Part shown: piece by piece, positions 48,425-62,994 of the stretch
Layout of the letters: every line of letters starts with the position of its first letter
Position numbering within the stretch: the first letter of the stretch is position 1
Origin: Lycocorax pyrrhopterus obiensis
Lineage: Eukaryota > Chordata > Aves > Passeriformes > Paradisaeidae
DNA length: 64,000 nt
Direction: 5' to 3'
Assembly: GCA_014706295.1 (NCBI GenBank)
Contig: JACSVZ010000004.1
Location: 3,769,138-3,833,137 of the forward strand
Notes under the pieces: model-generated
What the model was told of the DNA's origin: nothing
The model's database searches: none
The model's input: only the letters and a program-made list of their open reading frames with translations
Position numbers and translations under genes: made by a program

Positions 48425-51400
48425 TTTTGGGATCAAGGAGAACAAACTTACTGCACAAAGACAAGTCTGTTTTCCAGAGCAATGCTTCTTGATAGGAGCA
48501 GCCTGTCAGACAGCAGCAGACTGTACCTTTGGGGCAGACCCGTGCTGAAGGCCCTACATAGTTCTAGGGTGTCCAGGAGCATCTGAGGGAAGGAGTTCTC
48601 CCTCTGTCTCCCACAGCTTCTCCAACGCACCAAGAAGGATGTTCTGGCTTACTCCTATGGTTAAGCAGAAAGCATTTGGCACCAGACCAGATGTGCAGAT
48701 CCCCAGGGAGAAAGGAAGCCAAGCTGTGTGAGAAGGGTTAGGCACAGGGACCTGCTTCTATTTCCTACCCATTCCCGCTCCATTAGCATGCAGCCTGCCA
48801 CCTACAGGAATTTCAGTTGTGCAGAATCACATCCAGAGCACTGAGTTGGCCAGACTTTGAAGGCATTGCAACCACTGCAATGCTAAGTTTATTTTCCCAG
48901 TAACAATCCAGCCCAAGAAGAGCATGGCACAGTGTATTAAGAATCTTGATACAGTTTTATGCAACCACTCTCTAAAAACCAACCCAGAAATGGCAGTGCC
49001 GTATTTTTAGACAGATAATTACATGGGTACTCCCATATACGTACTTCAAAATTAATCCAGTAGTGTGGTCGTGCAACAGGTCAGAAATTACTGAGTGAAT
49101 AGTACCATTTCCTTTTTAGACTTTGATTGTAGCATGGTATTTGGGTAATACTTTGGCACAGTGCACAGGGAAGTAAGAGTGGAGCTCTATTCCTGTTCAC
49201 AGACTCTTCCCCTTAAAGCATCTGCCCACCACTAACACAACATAATCTTCACTTCTATCATGGTTAAAATATCTGTTCCCTGCATTTAAAAGTCCCACCA
49301 AATTCAACACCAAACCCACAGAATCCTACTCCATTGACTGCACACAGTTTTCAGAGGATGTAAACCCAGTGTGTTGGTAGTGCCAAGCTTATTCAAGATA
49401 ATGCACCACCCTCTTCTCAGAGGTGGCGTGGGAGGACAACGTTAGGATGTAAGTAACAAAGTATGCACTGGTAATCTGTGGAGAAATGCATTTTAGAAAT
49501 GTAATAGAAAGCAATCTGCAATCCCAGGCAACACAGGCGGAAGATGAAATCTAAAGGAAATCACATTTTAAGCACTGAAGTACAGTTACAGGAGCCAAGT
49601 AATTAGAACTCTGCTCTTTTAGACAGCATGCAGGATCATTGTTCTTAAAAGCTCACAGTGTCCATAGCATTTCAATTTTGAAACAAATAAACTTTTGTTT
49701 ATTCCTCTCTGCCCACTATTTATTCCACTCTTCACTACTGTGTACTAATCTCTATACCCGTTTTCCACATCCTAGCAGAACAAGTACCTTCAGAGAAAAT
49801 ATTCTGTGTTATTAATGGCTGGATTTTTTTTTAATGTAACTGTTTAGCTATTAACAGAGGCAAAGGAAATTCCCTTTTAGAGAAATTTGTGAACTGTTCT
49901 TTCTCAGAGCTGTTCCTGTCTGACACTCCTTCAGTGACCACTATGTCCCAGCTCTAGCCTTTCCTGTTCCCTGTCAATGTAGTAAAGGAACAAGTGTGTA
50001 CCCAAGAGGTACTAGTAGCCAATCCCTAATTATATTTGAGCCATTTCAGTTCAGGTTTGAGTCTAGAAATCTCACTAACTCTAAGTAGTACCTCATTTCC
50101 GCTGGTGCAGTTGTGAACACCAGCATCTCCTCTAGCAGGAGAAGGTCAAAACCATTCTGAAGGTCTACAAGGCCCAAAGGACAATCCAGCTGGTACCCTG
50201 GGAATGTTCTTAGTTTACATAACATAGAAAGACAGCTAGAAAATTATTTTTGCTGAACCTGACTAAAAATATGTGTGCAACATCATTAATGGATTCTATT
50301 TCCTCTCACTGAAAGGCAATTTAATAAATCATCCTTTGCCATAGTGCCACTAATTGCAATGGATTCTGAAAAAAAAATCCCAAATGATTTTTTTTAGAAA
50401 AGTCACACATCCTGAAGGTACACTGCTGGCAAGCCCTCGAGTGTTTATATTACAAGCCAAGCAATTTAAATAATCCCCAAGTCCATTACGTTCAGCTAGA
50501 TTCTCAAGAAAGGTCCTCTCTTCCATTGGTTTCCAAGAATAAACCAACATAGAGCATCTTGTTTTTCACAACTGATAGGTTTTGTGTGGCTAGGACTAAA
50601 CTACAGTAGCAAGATTTTAACAACTGGAAACGACTATAAAACTTTCTGCCCCTTATTAACTACTGTGTGACTATTAGGTTTATGGGCAATGTTAACTTTG
50701 CAGCATAGGAATAAAAACATTGTAAACGGTCTCCAAAATGTTGGAAGCAATTTTCCCCAAGAGAGGCAGGCGGCCCTTCCAATCCCAGTAAGGTATGGAA
50801 AGGGTCATGTGGCACACATGTAAAACTAGATTAGACTCTCTGTTGCTAAGTAATTAAACATAATTGTAAACCTGGGCAAGTGCTGAATTTAAAACTGAGC
50901 TCCCTGTTCAGAGCTCCAAAACCTCTATTGAAAACCCATGGAAAATGAAAACTGCCTCTTTAAAAGAAAACAGCTTGCAGCTTCCCAGAACAGAGCCCCT
51001 GGGCAAGTGGTTCAAAATATGATTTTTATAAACAAATCTGACATAGCAAACTTAATGCAAAACCCTATGCATATAACATCACTTATGTGTGCAACTCATT
51101 TAAATTATAACTGTAGAGAGAAGGAAATAAAACTGGCATATTAACCTTTGGCACAACAGTACTCACACACTAGCGATGTTCAGCAGCAGATGATATTATT
51201 GTGACTCCCACTAGTATTGTCATAGTGAAGGGTCTGTCAGAATTCACGTTTGAAACCTCCACAGTCAGAGTTTATTAATTCAGCCATGAGCATCCGTTCC
51301 AGACCTATGCTGGCATATACAGTTTTAAGAGCAGATTTTTTTTTACTTCAACTTCCTTTTTTCCATCACTGTTGTATTTAAAGTCATTGAAAGCAAAAAT

Positions 51401-54400
51401 AAAATAAAATTGAACAAAACTTCATGAAATACATCTCCTCAGCATCATCACATTTTAAAAGACTGAATGCAAAAATAAAATATGTCAGAAATTAATGAAA
51501 TATAACGTTCCACAGCTTCTTGCCACAAACTCATTGGATGCCTTGCTTCCCAAATGTTCTTCTAGAGAATGGTCTGGTAATTCTTCCTCAAGAGAGAGAA
51601 CCCTTTCCAGCAATTTCAAAGGACAAGCTAAATGCATAAGAAAGATAGACTTAAAAAACAAATTATAAATAAAAACATTTTCAGATTTCTTTTGTTGAAT
51701 TCTCCACATCATTGAATACATTCCTATACAACTAACAAAAGCATCATGCAAAAAGAGCCTTCCTTGCTAAATAATGTCTTTAAAATGTGTTATTCTGGGT
51801 GGCTTTGGCAACAATACTCAGGCCTTGATATAAGTTATTGGCCTGTCTATATGCTCTAAAACATTTTGGTCCTAGTTCCAGACATAGGACTTACTCAACA
51901 GCCTTCACAATGAAAGTGAAACAAGTGCAGAGCTTCTGCCTAGCTGGAGAATACAATGGTTGAAATAAACATCTGGTTATCAGCAATACTACTAAATATG
52001 AGAAAAGTTACTTTGTCAACATATCAGAGGGCTATAGCAAGACACTTTTATATTCTATTTATTTAAATGACATCTAGATAGACTGTTTTGAGCAATTCTC
52101 ACCTTCTTATTTTGTAGAAGCATCCTGAGAGCCACCTCTACTTCCCTGACTCCCTCCTACCAGCAGTCCCATGAGCCAAGCCGTGACATGGGCAGGGCCG
52201 AGCAAAGGAATACATGATGTAGTTGTAGTATTGCAGGATTAAGAATGCGATGAATTCTTATCTCCTTTGATAAATTCTTATCTTTGATAAAACTGGGATA
52301 AATCAGGACTGCAGAAGTTGCTCTCCGAGCTGTACCTTGCACAAGACCAAAGATCAATGCATGTGAAGCAGAAGGAAAAAAAAAGACAGATTCCAAATAC
52401 CAAAAATAAACTGCGAAGAAACTTAATCCTCAAAAGGTCAGAGGTACATCTGAAAGGCCCTGGCCATGCCTTTGTATCAGAATGTTACAACATTAGCCCT
52501 AATGACTTAATAGTTTTGCCCTTGAATTGTGTCAACAGGAACCTATCTTATTACATGGTAAATTAGTTGCTTCCAGCCTACTCCAGACTCTCAAGTGATG
52601 GCAAGACAGAGGTTCTTCTAGCAAAATTAGAAAGGCAACCTCATAGCTAAACAGCGTTGCTGAGCAGTATTTAGTATCATTTTAATTTTTGTACATGTGT
52701 TTGAGTAAAAGAAGGCTGGATACAGCATGGGGAAGAAGTCCCTACATTTAGCATTCAGGAGCCAAAATTAAAAGGAAGGCATCTCTTTTGAGTACTGTTG
52801 TGCCGTGTCATCAAAGGTCATCGTCTGCTACAGATATCAGGGGATAATGAGATAGGGTCAGGCGTAATGATGGCAGGCTCTAGGTAACAGAGCGTGCTTT
52901 CTTTTGCTACTTCCCTTCTCTCAGAGAAGTTTGCATCCTTTACAGCCTTTCTTCATATCCACAGAAAAACAACTTCCAAACCTGGCACAGCAAAAGCCAC
53001 CAGGTGCCCAAGATGCATTAGCACCTAACTATTCAGAGCCTCTCCCTGCATAAAACAAGAAAAAACAGTAGTTTCTAAGATTTATAGTTACCAGGCAATT
53101 GTCTCATTCTATTAAAAACAGAAAATTCCATCTTTTTTGACTTATCTGGAAGTCTTTGCTTCACATCTGTCCTAAAAACCTGCCTCCTGTCAGCTAGACA
53201 AAGGGTTACTTTTCACAATAAATGCACAAGAAAGGAGTCACATGCTTATACCATTCTGTAAGTCTTCTTTAAGGAGTTTTACAGGCAAGTAAGATGCAGC
53301 TCCAGACACTAGACTTTTAAATCATTTAAAGCTGACATAAGCTGATCCTAGGCATGGTTTATAATCATGTTTTTACTTTTCAGCTCTGACAATTACAAAT
53401 TGTTTGTATTAGCTACACAAGTATTCCTATCCAGCAGTATTGTTAAAGCCCATCCATCCCAGTCTCAAAAGAGCACACCAATCCTTTGCTTTGCCAGCCT
53501 CCATCCATAACCTTCCTCTAACTGTTACCAACCAAGCAGGGAAGGGCAGGAGAGATCGACAGCCTGTGAAGAAAAGCCCCTCATCTGCAATCTGTGGTAG
53601 CTGCAGTTCCCCCATGCTTCAATGTGGTTTTCAGACCATCTCAGCTTGACAGGAAGAAGCCTGGCATCCTCTGAGCATGTTGCACTTGTAACCTTTGAAG
53701 ATGTTCAAAAGAAAAGAAAAGAAATAATAAATGAAAGGTCTTAACCATTTTGCGTGAAGTTGCATGAAAAGTCTTGGGGCCTAACTTGACTGGAATTGTT
53801 TTAAGTGCTCCTCTACTACAGCAGCGGTGTGTCATATGAAAGGCTTTGTTTGGCATCTATCCACAGTTATAAATAAAAAACATATTTATCTTTGGTCATG
53901 CATATAATTTAAAACTCGGACAGAAGAAACCTTTTTTCTCCTTTTAAATCTGTAGCAAGCCCTAGATAAATTCTTATAAATTATTTCTCTTAAAAGGAGG
54001 AAAAGAAAAAAAACAATAACAAAATAGCTTGGCTATTGGGAAATCTGGAAAACAGATTATTTCTTTGGATGGAACAAAGTGTGTGTGTGTCATCATGACT
54101 TTAAATAGTTCCATGGTTCCCTATGGAAATACTTAATTGAAGCTAATAAGATGTGGAGTTATCAGTGGTTTTCCATGATAGATTTCATATGGTCTCTCCA
54201 AGATATTTTACCTCCTTTAAAATGTACTGACCTAAGATTGTTTTAACTGGTGATCTGAGCAACCACCACTACTAACACTAAATTTGAGTGAAACCCTGCT
54301 CACAGAGCGGCAGTTTGGGTATACCCCTTATAACTCCAACATCTACGCACCAAAATCACTTCAACTTCTAATTTGTAGCATATGTGACAACATACCATTG

Positions 54401-56137
54401 AAATCTTCAAATGAAAGACTTACTTGCCTCTTAACAATTGCAGCATGGGTCAGAAGTCCTTTCTTTCGGCATCACATTAAGAAATTTAATAATTATCAGC
54501 AGACTACAGATATCAACACAAATCTTCCCTCAATTCCAGTGTTTCATAAGGTGATCCTACAAGCTCATCCCTCTGACACTACAGAGGATCAGGCCCACCT
54601 TCTTTCATTAAGCAGATTAGTTGATCATGAGTACGTGACATACAATTTTTGACTAGTTAAAATCTTGTGCCTTTCTTACATCTCAGTTTAGAAAGCAAAT
54701 CCCTACTAGATTTGAGATGGAGTTATGGTGTCCATACAGAGGACTACATTTTTAACCATAAGCATATATTTACACATCCTAATGGAGAGCCAGTAAAGCC
54801 TCCTTTAAGTGCAGAAACTGGTTATTTGGCATCTGCAAAGTGCAGCTGCTTTATAAGAATCTGTACATATCCGTTTCTGATATCATCCCAAAATAAATTT
54901 GGCTTGAGCCAATGTGTCTGTGTCACTATACATGATTAAGCCATTCTGAGACTTATGGAAGAAGAAAAATTTTTCCTGTATTCGTAGCAGCTGAGTTTAT
55001 AAAGGACTTTGAGTAGAGGTAACTTGTGTAAGTTTGGCAATCATTTCACACCTACATTTTAGGTAATAAACTAAACTATCTTCCTAAAATTGGCCAAAAT
55101 CAAGTGGCTTATCATATTTTCCTTCAAGATGAGAAATTGATGGACTTTTCTGGCATAAGCACCTTTTGCCTTCAGCAATTTTTTTTTCCTGAAAACGTAC
55201 TCCCTGTGCTTGCAAATGCATGCACTGCATATGTTCCTTTTTAATGTTAGTATTCCTTTTGGATATACTATTTCCACTGATAAAGTCAAGTACATGTCTG
55301 TGGGCTGCAGGGTCAAGTTCAGTGTACCACCTATCAGTAATTATGTCAGTCAGGAGCAAGCACAGTGCATTCATTAACCTATAACCAACCTTGTTATTTA
55401 ACTTACACTGACCAATATTACATCCAGATTAAAGAAACTGCATGCAAATACCATGACACAGGAAATGCAAGGATACAATAAATGGCACGGGATAACACTG
55501 CACTTGAACACAGTTGAAGTCAACATACATTGAATTTTAATACGAAGCAACTACTTTGCAGCTGCTTGCCAACACTCAGGATTAGTACAACATTCTTTAG
55601 GCAGTGAAGAAGATGAGCAGGAATTCCGCATTTATTTTCCATCCAGCAAAGAGTAAAAGTTGTCTCCTGAAAGCAATTCCCATCTTAGGCATCCAAACTG
55701 TGTGACACCTCTTGACTTCAAATGGACTATGCAGGGAAGCAAGGACAACTGAGCTCCTAAGCCAGGTGTCTTGTGTCGCTAGCAAGAAAACAATCCAGGC
55801 TGAATTTTTGGGCATATTTCTGTTAGCATTTTTCCTGTAAGACATCCTGTAAGTTTAAGTGTGTTCCTAAAATGCAAAAGTGCCTAAGATTTACAAGGTT
55901 AGCAATGCACACTGCTGTAAGCAGCACACAAACTCAGATGCTGCGGGATTCTTTACCAGTGCAAGTTTTCATCCATCTCAGCATATGGATGAAGTGAGCA
56001 GAGGAGAAGCAAGCCTGATTGTAATTACATTAAGCACTTGGGCAATAAGGAAAAGTTTGTACTTGTACACAGATGGCTTTATGTTACAATGCTATAAATG
56101 TGCCAAGTTTCATGGCTTCACCACATGATGCAAAGAA
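48425..56137. other. Non-coding AT-rich block
   Basis: No gene was found in about 7.7 kb. Features noted are a GATA word cluster at 52252-52300 and a short TG run at 54079-54090. A 'gaggatcaggcccacc' word at about 54583 may be an edge of the palindromic repeat. The overlapping minus-strand frames at 55071-55374 (81 and 96 codons) have no domain that I can name. Confidence 0.6.
52252..52300. promoter_or_regulatory. GATA word cluster from a direct duplication
   Basis: The unit 'aattcttatct..tttgata' occurs twice in tandem (about 52252-52272 and 52273-52289, the second lacking three bases). Each unit contains an AGATAA word (as TTATCT) and a TGATAA word, and GGATAA follows at about 52296. This gives five GATA-type words within 49 bases. 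The duplication and words are seen; binding by GATA factors is inference. Confidence 0.4.
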
Positions 56138-56205
56138 GGGGCTTGATCCAAAGTCTGTGCAGACCTGCTAAAAAGCTCTCCCTGGTTTCAGGGTATTGCT
56201 GTCAG
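56138..56205. repeat. Old palindromic repeat copy
   Basis: 'ggggcttgatccaaagtctg' at the left and 'ctctccctggtttcagggta' at the right follow the order of the sauropsid repeat 'gggcctgatccaaagcccat...actcccattgacttcaatgg'. The left edge matches at 12 of 14 positions. The copy is diverged and its right edge is unclear. Confidence 0.4.
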
Positions 56206-58203
56206 GTTTATGATAAGTCCATGGAACACACCTGTATAAGGAAATAGCCTTTTGTACTAAAATGCAATTATTCTTTTACCATTTTAACACAGTTTGCCTA
56301 TTTTAGCTCAAGTCTTAATGCTTTGGTGACTGTTTTCTTTAAAGGATAAACAATAAAGTCTGGTTCAGGTTGATTAAAATTACTTTGGCTGCCCACTAAC
56401 ACTCATCTATGCTGAAAACTAAAACTTTGCAGAACTCATAGAAACTACCTGAGGGAAAAAAAAATATTACATTCTTATTCTATGAGTCCTGGTGTTTCTG
56501 ATTCAAGTCCTCTTCTCTGTGACCTTCCTAACCCTACCACTTCATGAAGGTAAGAGATTTTAAAACTTGCTTTAAAAGCCTTTATTTAGAAAAATAAACA
56601 AAAATGCTCTCAACCCGTTCCTCAGTGTCTCATCATAACTTATTTTAGGGTAATAAATCTTCACCCTGACAGCTCTCTGATGATGCATTATGTTAATACA
56701 TCATAATGACAATACTTGTAATATATGATGAATATATTTTCTGAAAGGGATATCACATGTACATTCCATCTTCCCAGCATAGAAGAAGGTTTGGGAAAAG
56801 GGGGAGAAGGGGAGATAAAAGATGCTCTTTACCCAGAAGAAGAAGATCACAAGAAAATGTGGAAATAAATTGATTGCCCTTGTTAAAATAGAAAGAGAAT
56901 AAGAAAAAAAAAAATGCTGTCCGGCACAAGCAACTTCTATCAGTAAGATTACTGTTTGTTCCTCAAATACTGGTATTCAGGCTGCATTATAAAAGGGAAA
57001 TCTTTTACTGTACTTGTCTCAGACATGCTAATACAGGTGTAACAGACACTAGGAAATAATCACAATGACTTTGATAGGGTTGGAAGATTGCGATAATGAG
57101 AGGTGCAATGTTTAAAAGGGTAACCAAGGTGGCCTGCAAACAGAAATAACTGGCAGCCTTGGTAAATGATCTGGTGAGCATTGTGGACACTCCTAAGAGT
57201 CACCTATGTCACAAACCAAAATCCTGAGCACAGAAAAGGTGATGACAGGGGTTTTTAGTAGGAAATAGTTCATTTTTGATATGGATATCTAGCCTTCCAC
57301 AACAACATTGCACATTAGAACCAGATCATGGGCTGGTGTTTACTGTGCTGGGCTCTGCACAAACAGAGCAAAGACAATGCTGGCCTCAACCAATTTAAAC
57401 TCAATTTCAAAAGCTTAGAATGTAAAATCAGCCTGTCTTAGCAGCCCCTGTCGCCTGTGCAGAAGGTAGAAGTAACTTTGCTCCAAAGGCATACCTTGCA
57501 CATGTGACTGTGTGGGCTGAACAGTAGGAGATTTGATGATAACAGGTTTAGAGTGGACCTCCAGGTGCTCTTGGGTTGCACACAAGTAACTGACAACAAC
57601 CTCAGTGCCCCTGTTCATGGCACGAAGATCACAAGGATGGTCAGAAATTACCTCAAGTCTACCAACAACCTTCTTTTTTTCAGAAACATGGTCTTTCCAT
57701 CCATTACCAGGTTACTGAAATCTTAGTATTCACTTTAGGTGCAGAGAAAAAACCAAAACAAACAGCAGAATGAGCTTCTGACTTTTTAGGAGTTCTGGTA
57801 CTGATCCGAAGTGAAAAACTTGACTTGTGCAAAACACTCACAGGTTCTCACTGTGCCACTGAAATGGAGTCTGATGATAAATGTTCTGGTCTGACAAATA
57901 CTGACTTGTATCTCTGCACAGGACTAAAATATTTTTTGTTTCTGTTTGGTCTTGCTAAAGCTGCAGTGGAGAGGCAGATCTGATGCCTGAAGTAACTCAG
58001 AGGCCTGAGATATTCTTTTTCAGTTGAAGAATTAGGAAACAAAATTCCTGAGACCTTTAGTGGAAAAAAAAGATGCTGTGATTAAGATACACAGAAAAGG
58101 ATTAAAATATTACAATAAGAGTGAAATACTAAAAATAAAGAAACACGGTGTGAAATCATCCAAACTGACAAGCAAATTGCGTTTGAACATAGTGGCACTA
58201 ATT

Positions 58204-58506
58204 TCAACTCCAGTGTAAAGTTCTGCATAAAGAGAGGTCTTGGACATTGCTGTTTTGACTTTGCCAGAAACATCTGAGAGAAGGGCACCAAATTCCTGAT
58301 AAGGACTGGCAGGTCTCGCTCTGTCCCAGAAACGCTAAAGATGGAAACATCAAGAGTGCAAGCAAAGTGACGGGAGTGTCACTGTTACTCTGTCGAACAC
58401 GTGAAAACAAGCAATGATACCCAATGCAAGGCAGAGCAACAATGGCATTCTCTGAATGTGATTGAAGTATTTCTGCAAGGTGCTTATTGACCTCTGAATC
58501 TTCAAT
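58204..58506 (-). other. Weak exon-like segment, minus strand
   Basis: On the minus strand a well-formed acceptor (long pyrimidine-rich stretch ending TCTCTTCTGCAG at 58507) is followed by an open frame. It begins IEDSEVNKHLAEILQSHSEN, with a coding-like residue mix for about 20 codons, and then becomes Leu/Ser/Cys-rich without domain. No convincing donor closes it. It may be an exon of an unknown transcript, a relic, or chance. Confidence 0.15.
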
Positions 58507-61500
58507 CTGCAGAAGAGACATAAGCAATAATGAGTATTGGAAGCCACTGTGTGATAGCCAGTGGTGTCTTGCTAGCAAGCCTATCTCCCAAGGGACGATT
58601 ACAGGCAAAAATAAAAAGGTTCTAATGGAAATCAGCTGATAGAATCAACCCTACTAAATCCACTGTCACTTTTCTATGACCACTTGCAAGAGCCTATTGT
58701 AATGTTATTTTGCATTGCAAGCATTTGCCCTTCAGTTGTTGAAGGGAAACAAGCAGGTCATTTTGTAGATGAGCCATCCTTTTGGATACTGCTATTCTGA
58801 GTCAAGCAAACTACATTACCAGATCCCATCAATGTTAGATGTCTTGGGCATGCCAGATGTCCTCTCAATTACAGACAAAAAAAAAAGTGAAAATTGAGAA
58901 GTGTCACAACTGTATTGCCTTTCATGCAGAAACACAGTCACTTTCAGGTTGATCTTTAAACACAGTGGTATGGGTTTAAAGGAAACGATTAAACATCTAA
59001 AACAAAGCATCTTTATTAATAAGGCCAGCTGATTCAAATTATTTTATTAGAATGATCCTTGTGATTTTTTTCTTCTATATTAGGTGAGAAGCACATATAG
59101 AGAGTCCTGTTAACTGCCATTCAATCCACACATCCGCATTACTGTAAAAAATTGCTCAGATAAAGTTCACACAAAACAAAAGTGAAATTACCCCAAAGGA
59201 ATCTCTGTGTTTCAAGACAATTTTCTTGCTGAGTTTCAAATATTAAAACTCTCCCAGTTGTTAAATAAAGAGTGATGAGAAAATGCATGCAATTTTAATT
59301 TCCACTGGGATTATGCCTGGTGTGAGACAATCATGTTGTTAGATATTTTTCTAAAGAGTAAAATAACGTTATAGCATCTGTGAAGGATGTTATGAAGAAC
59401 ACGGTTCTGAAACAAAAAACATTTTTATCCCAGATTAGCTACTTGTTATGCTTTTTGATGAAATTGCTTGAATTAGAATTTATGCAAAGCTTTATTATCT
59501 AAGACACTTCAGCTCAACTTGGTTTAACTGATGTATCTATTAGCATATCTATCTTGTAGTTAATGAAGGCTCGATATATCAACTAAGGAGAATCCAGGCA
59601 AGTACAATGGGTGTATATATAAAAAATTACATAATGTTCACTTGTTTCCCCTCCTCCAACAATGCCAAAGCAATAGCATATTTTAAAATCAAAACTGGTG
59701 TTCACAATGCTCCCTGCAAAGCCACAGGTTAGCAGAATGGCTGGGTATTCACAACACCTGAACACCTGCCATTGTTCTTTTTTCGGTGTCTGGTGGAATT
59801 TCAGGTGCTCTTGAAAGATCTTTGTAGGAAGACCAAAAAATGAGGAATGACAAAGAGGAAGTTTTTTTTTAAAAAAACCCCCAAATTAGAGCCTTAAATA
59901 TAACTAGTTCATAATCCCTAGCTCATAATCAGGCTCTGAGAAACAGATATACCAGGAATGAAGTATCACATTATAATGGTAAGGAGGAATTTGCTTTGGA
60001 GATTTGGCTCCGGTTGAGGAAGAACTCAAAGGGGTTTACTATACAACTCCATTGTGAGAAAACTAAAAATATCACCCATGACTAGGAAAGCATCCTGCTA
60101 GAAAAGTAAACATCACCTTGTCTGATTTTGTTTATTGCTTTGTTTGTCAGATCTGCAAACCTTTTCTAAAATATTTCAGCCTGGAGGAAGGAAATAACAC
60201 TAACGAAAATACTACCTAAAAAATGTGTCAGTTTTGTAATTGAGAATAAATACATAAATATTGACAAAACTGACATCAAATACTAACAGTGTATTTTCCA
60301 GCTCTTGCACTTTCTTAAACGTTTAAACAAAAAGACAGGGGACCTGCCTTCCTCAAATTCTTTCAAGAACCTACAAAGTCCTTTTCTCCTTTTCTATTAG
60401 TAATGTTCCTGAGTAATACAAATTAGGACAAGGCTGAAACAGGAGGAATACTTATTTTCATTTCATTCCATTTTCAGAGAGTTTTCACAAAGGAAGCTGG
60501 TCTCTACTAAATCCAGCCACAGTTTAGGTGAAACTAAATTCTTTCCAATCCACTTATGTTTGTTTGTTCTGATGCAGGTGTTTTTTCCAAGGGAGACGTT
60601 CCAGAGGAATTTTCTAGGCCAGAGGGCAGCTGGTGTGCTTTGTGTCTTCTCCTCTTAAACTGCAAACTTTTTCATGGAATGGGTAAAATCTAGGCAAGCA
60701 AATCACATTTGTGGATCTTGGCCTAATGCTTGTCTGAGCGTAAGGAGTAGGCAATGGTAGGAATTTTACCATGTATTCCTTGACAGGCAGCTGCATAGCT
60801 GTGAGAGTGACAAGAAGTTTATGTATCCTGGAGATATGGGGAAAAACAAAGGGAAATAGCAATAAGGGAGGAGAAAATTAAGTGGCAAAATCAGCAGTTC
60901 CTATAGTGGAAGTATACTGCTAGTTCATTTTTTTTGGACAGGATTTAGAAAGAAAAATAATAGGCACATTTTTCCAGATTTATTATGTTTGGAGGTAGTA
61001 TATTTAAGCAGAATAGACAGAGTGGGTGATATGAGTGAGAATCTAATGACAATATTAATTAAGGGGAATTTCAAGGCCAACCAAAAGTGAAGCAGACAAA
61101 CTCTCTGTCAGCTGCACTATTGACCAAGTGGTGCCCCTTTCATTTCTGGACATTTCCAAAGATAAACTGAGACAAAACAGTGTAAGTGAAGACAAAACAA
61201 TGCCAAAATCAGGATCTAGGAAACAGCTCCAGCAAAAGTTGTTCTGAAGCTAAGACAACAATAGCAGCAAATCCAAAAGCAGCAATATGGGCTCTAGGAG
61301 GCACTGCAACTTCCTCCTCTCTTCAGGGCTCTGATCAGAGCCAGCTACAGGGTTTTAGTCCTCTTGGAGGCTGGCATGAAAGATCTTTATATTTATATTT
61401 ACATTTCCGTTCATGCCCAGCCAGCAACGAATAGATTTCTCACGAACCTACATGATTCATGCCCATGAGATAGAGAGCACATCAAGCCATCCCTACAGCC

Positions 61501-62330
61501 TGTAACCTTGGGAGTGTCCATGTGGGTTTCTGCAGGGCTGGCCTGTGGTGTGGTGGCCCTATGCTCTAAGGTTTCTCCAAAAGCAATGCCAGCCCTTGAC
61601 AGCTTTCATAAGTGACACAGGAATTTATCTAGGGCTGCCAGAAAGCCTGTATCTGCTGCAATCACAGAGCTCAGACCTGTGTGGGGTCATTACCACACAC
61701 CAGGGAACCCATTTTCCCACAAAGCTGCTACAGCCTGGGCTACGGCTGGCTAAACAAGTAGCAAAGGAGATCTGAATCTGGCTCATTTTTCCTAAATGGC
61801 CAACAAGAGGTTTTCAAAGCTGCAGGGTCAGAAGGTTTCTCTCTTCACTGTGCTTCAGAAACTCAAAGCCACTTGAAGGGGTTCTTGTATTAACTTTACT
61901 CTATCTGAAGCCACCAAACCAACATTCTTAAAAAAATGTAAAAAATGGTTTTGCATATGCAAGGTCATCAGCAGGTTACTTAAAAAAAAATTAAGATAAG
62001 ATCATTGGGAACAGAACAGTTCACAGTTTATTTTACAACACCCAGCAGTCAAAAAGTTAAGCCATAGAAACAAAAGTTGAAATTAGAGATAAAAGGCAAA
62101 TTTAAATATCTTTGATGACTTCTGTGTAATAAGGGGGGTTTCAGAGCTCATGCTGGTGTAAACAAGAAGGAAAGAAAAGCCAACCCCTGAAATTGGCAAT
62201 AGGGCTAAGGAAAAGTCAGATCCATTCCTCTTCAATCCATGGACTATTTATGTAAACAATGGGTATATTTAAACTCAAGTCTCAGACACAGAGAATGGGT
62301 GATTAATACTCTGCTCCTGTCCTACCTAAT

Positions 62331-62410
62331 GAGTTTGTAAGCTCTTTCGTTAGTTGTTTGTCCCAGTTATAGCATAGCTGAGACCATGTCTCTTTTGGGG
62401 CTCCACTACT
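62331..62410 (+). mobile_element. Possible old SINE/LINE tail
   Basis: The phrases 'gtttgtaagctctttc' and 'gagaccatgtctcttttggg' fit a recurrent sauropsid pattern 'gattgtaagctctttggggcagggaccatgtctctt'. The middle is disrupted by an extra stretch. The match is short and the family cannot be named. Confidence 0.25.
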
Positions 62411-62994
62411 TTATGATGCAATTAATGCCCAGAACCCTATGCTATTTTTAGTTCTCGAACCCTAACGTGTCATGTGTGCTAGGATGAGGGGGTTTTGGGA
62501 CCAGTAGTGTCTCCCTGGCAGCAGGCCTCTGTCTTTGCATCTTTGCATCTACCTGCTCTTCTGTGTTACAACCCCTCTAGTCTCCTGGGTGCTGGAGCTG
62601 GTGACATGCAAGAGCATCCTTTTATAGGAGGCCAGAGTAAAACAGGGATGACCAAGTAACTACTCACATATATCCGGTGGCCCAACTAGCCCTTACTTGA
62701 AGTACAAAAGGTTAAGTGGAAAGAACGGTAAAACTCCCACTGATATCAGCCGGGCCAGCATTTCTCATTCTAATGTAAGTGACATTATTTGTGAGTGCAT
62801 GGAGGTTTTTGCTCAGTCTTTCTGTCTCACCTCACCTTTTCCAAGTAATTTCTATGTCGCCACTGAAGAGATTTCCAACCACCACTGTTTCAGTCATCAG
62901 ATAAATTGCTTTTCTGGCCCAGAAGGATTCCATTCTGTGTGTTTACTTCTTTAATTTGTGTATCCCCACAAACTAACATCTTCTTTGCATTTAG

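Larger units (their letters stand above)
56206..62994. other. Non-coding AT-rich block
   Basis: No gene was established. The region 57400-58610 is somewhat GC-richer and holds minus-strand open segments with splice-like edges: a donor-like TGCAAG|GTATGC near 57497, and a strong acceptor ending at 58507. Neither encodes a recognised protein. A 10-base inverted repeat with one mismatch lies at 56681-56703. A phrase at about 62336-62405 ('tttgtaagctctttc' and 'gagaccatgtctcttttggg') resembles the tail of an old SINE or LINE found in sauropsids. A short duplication of 'ctttgcat' lies at 62532-62548. Confidence 0.55.
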
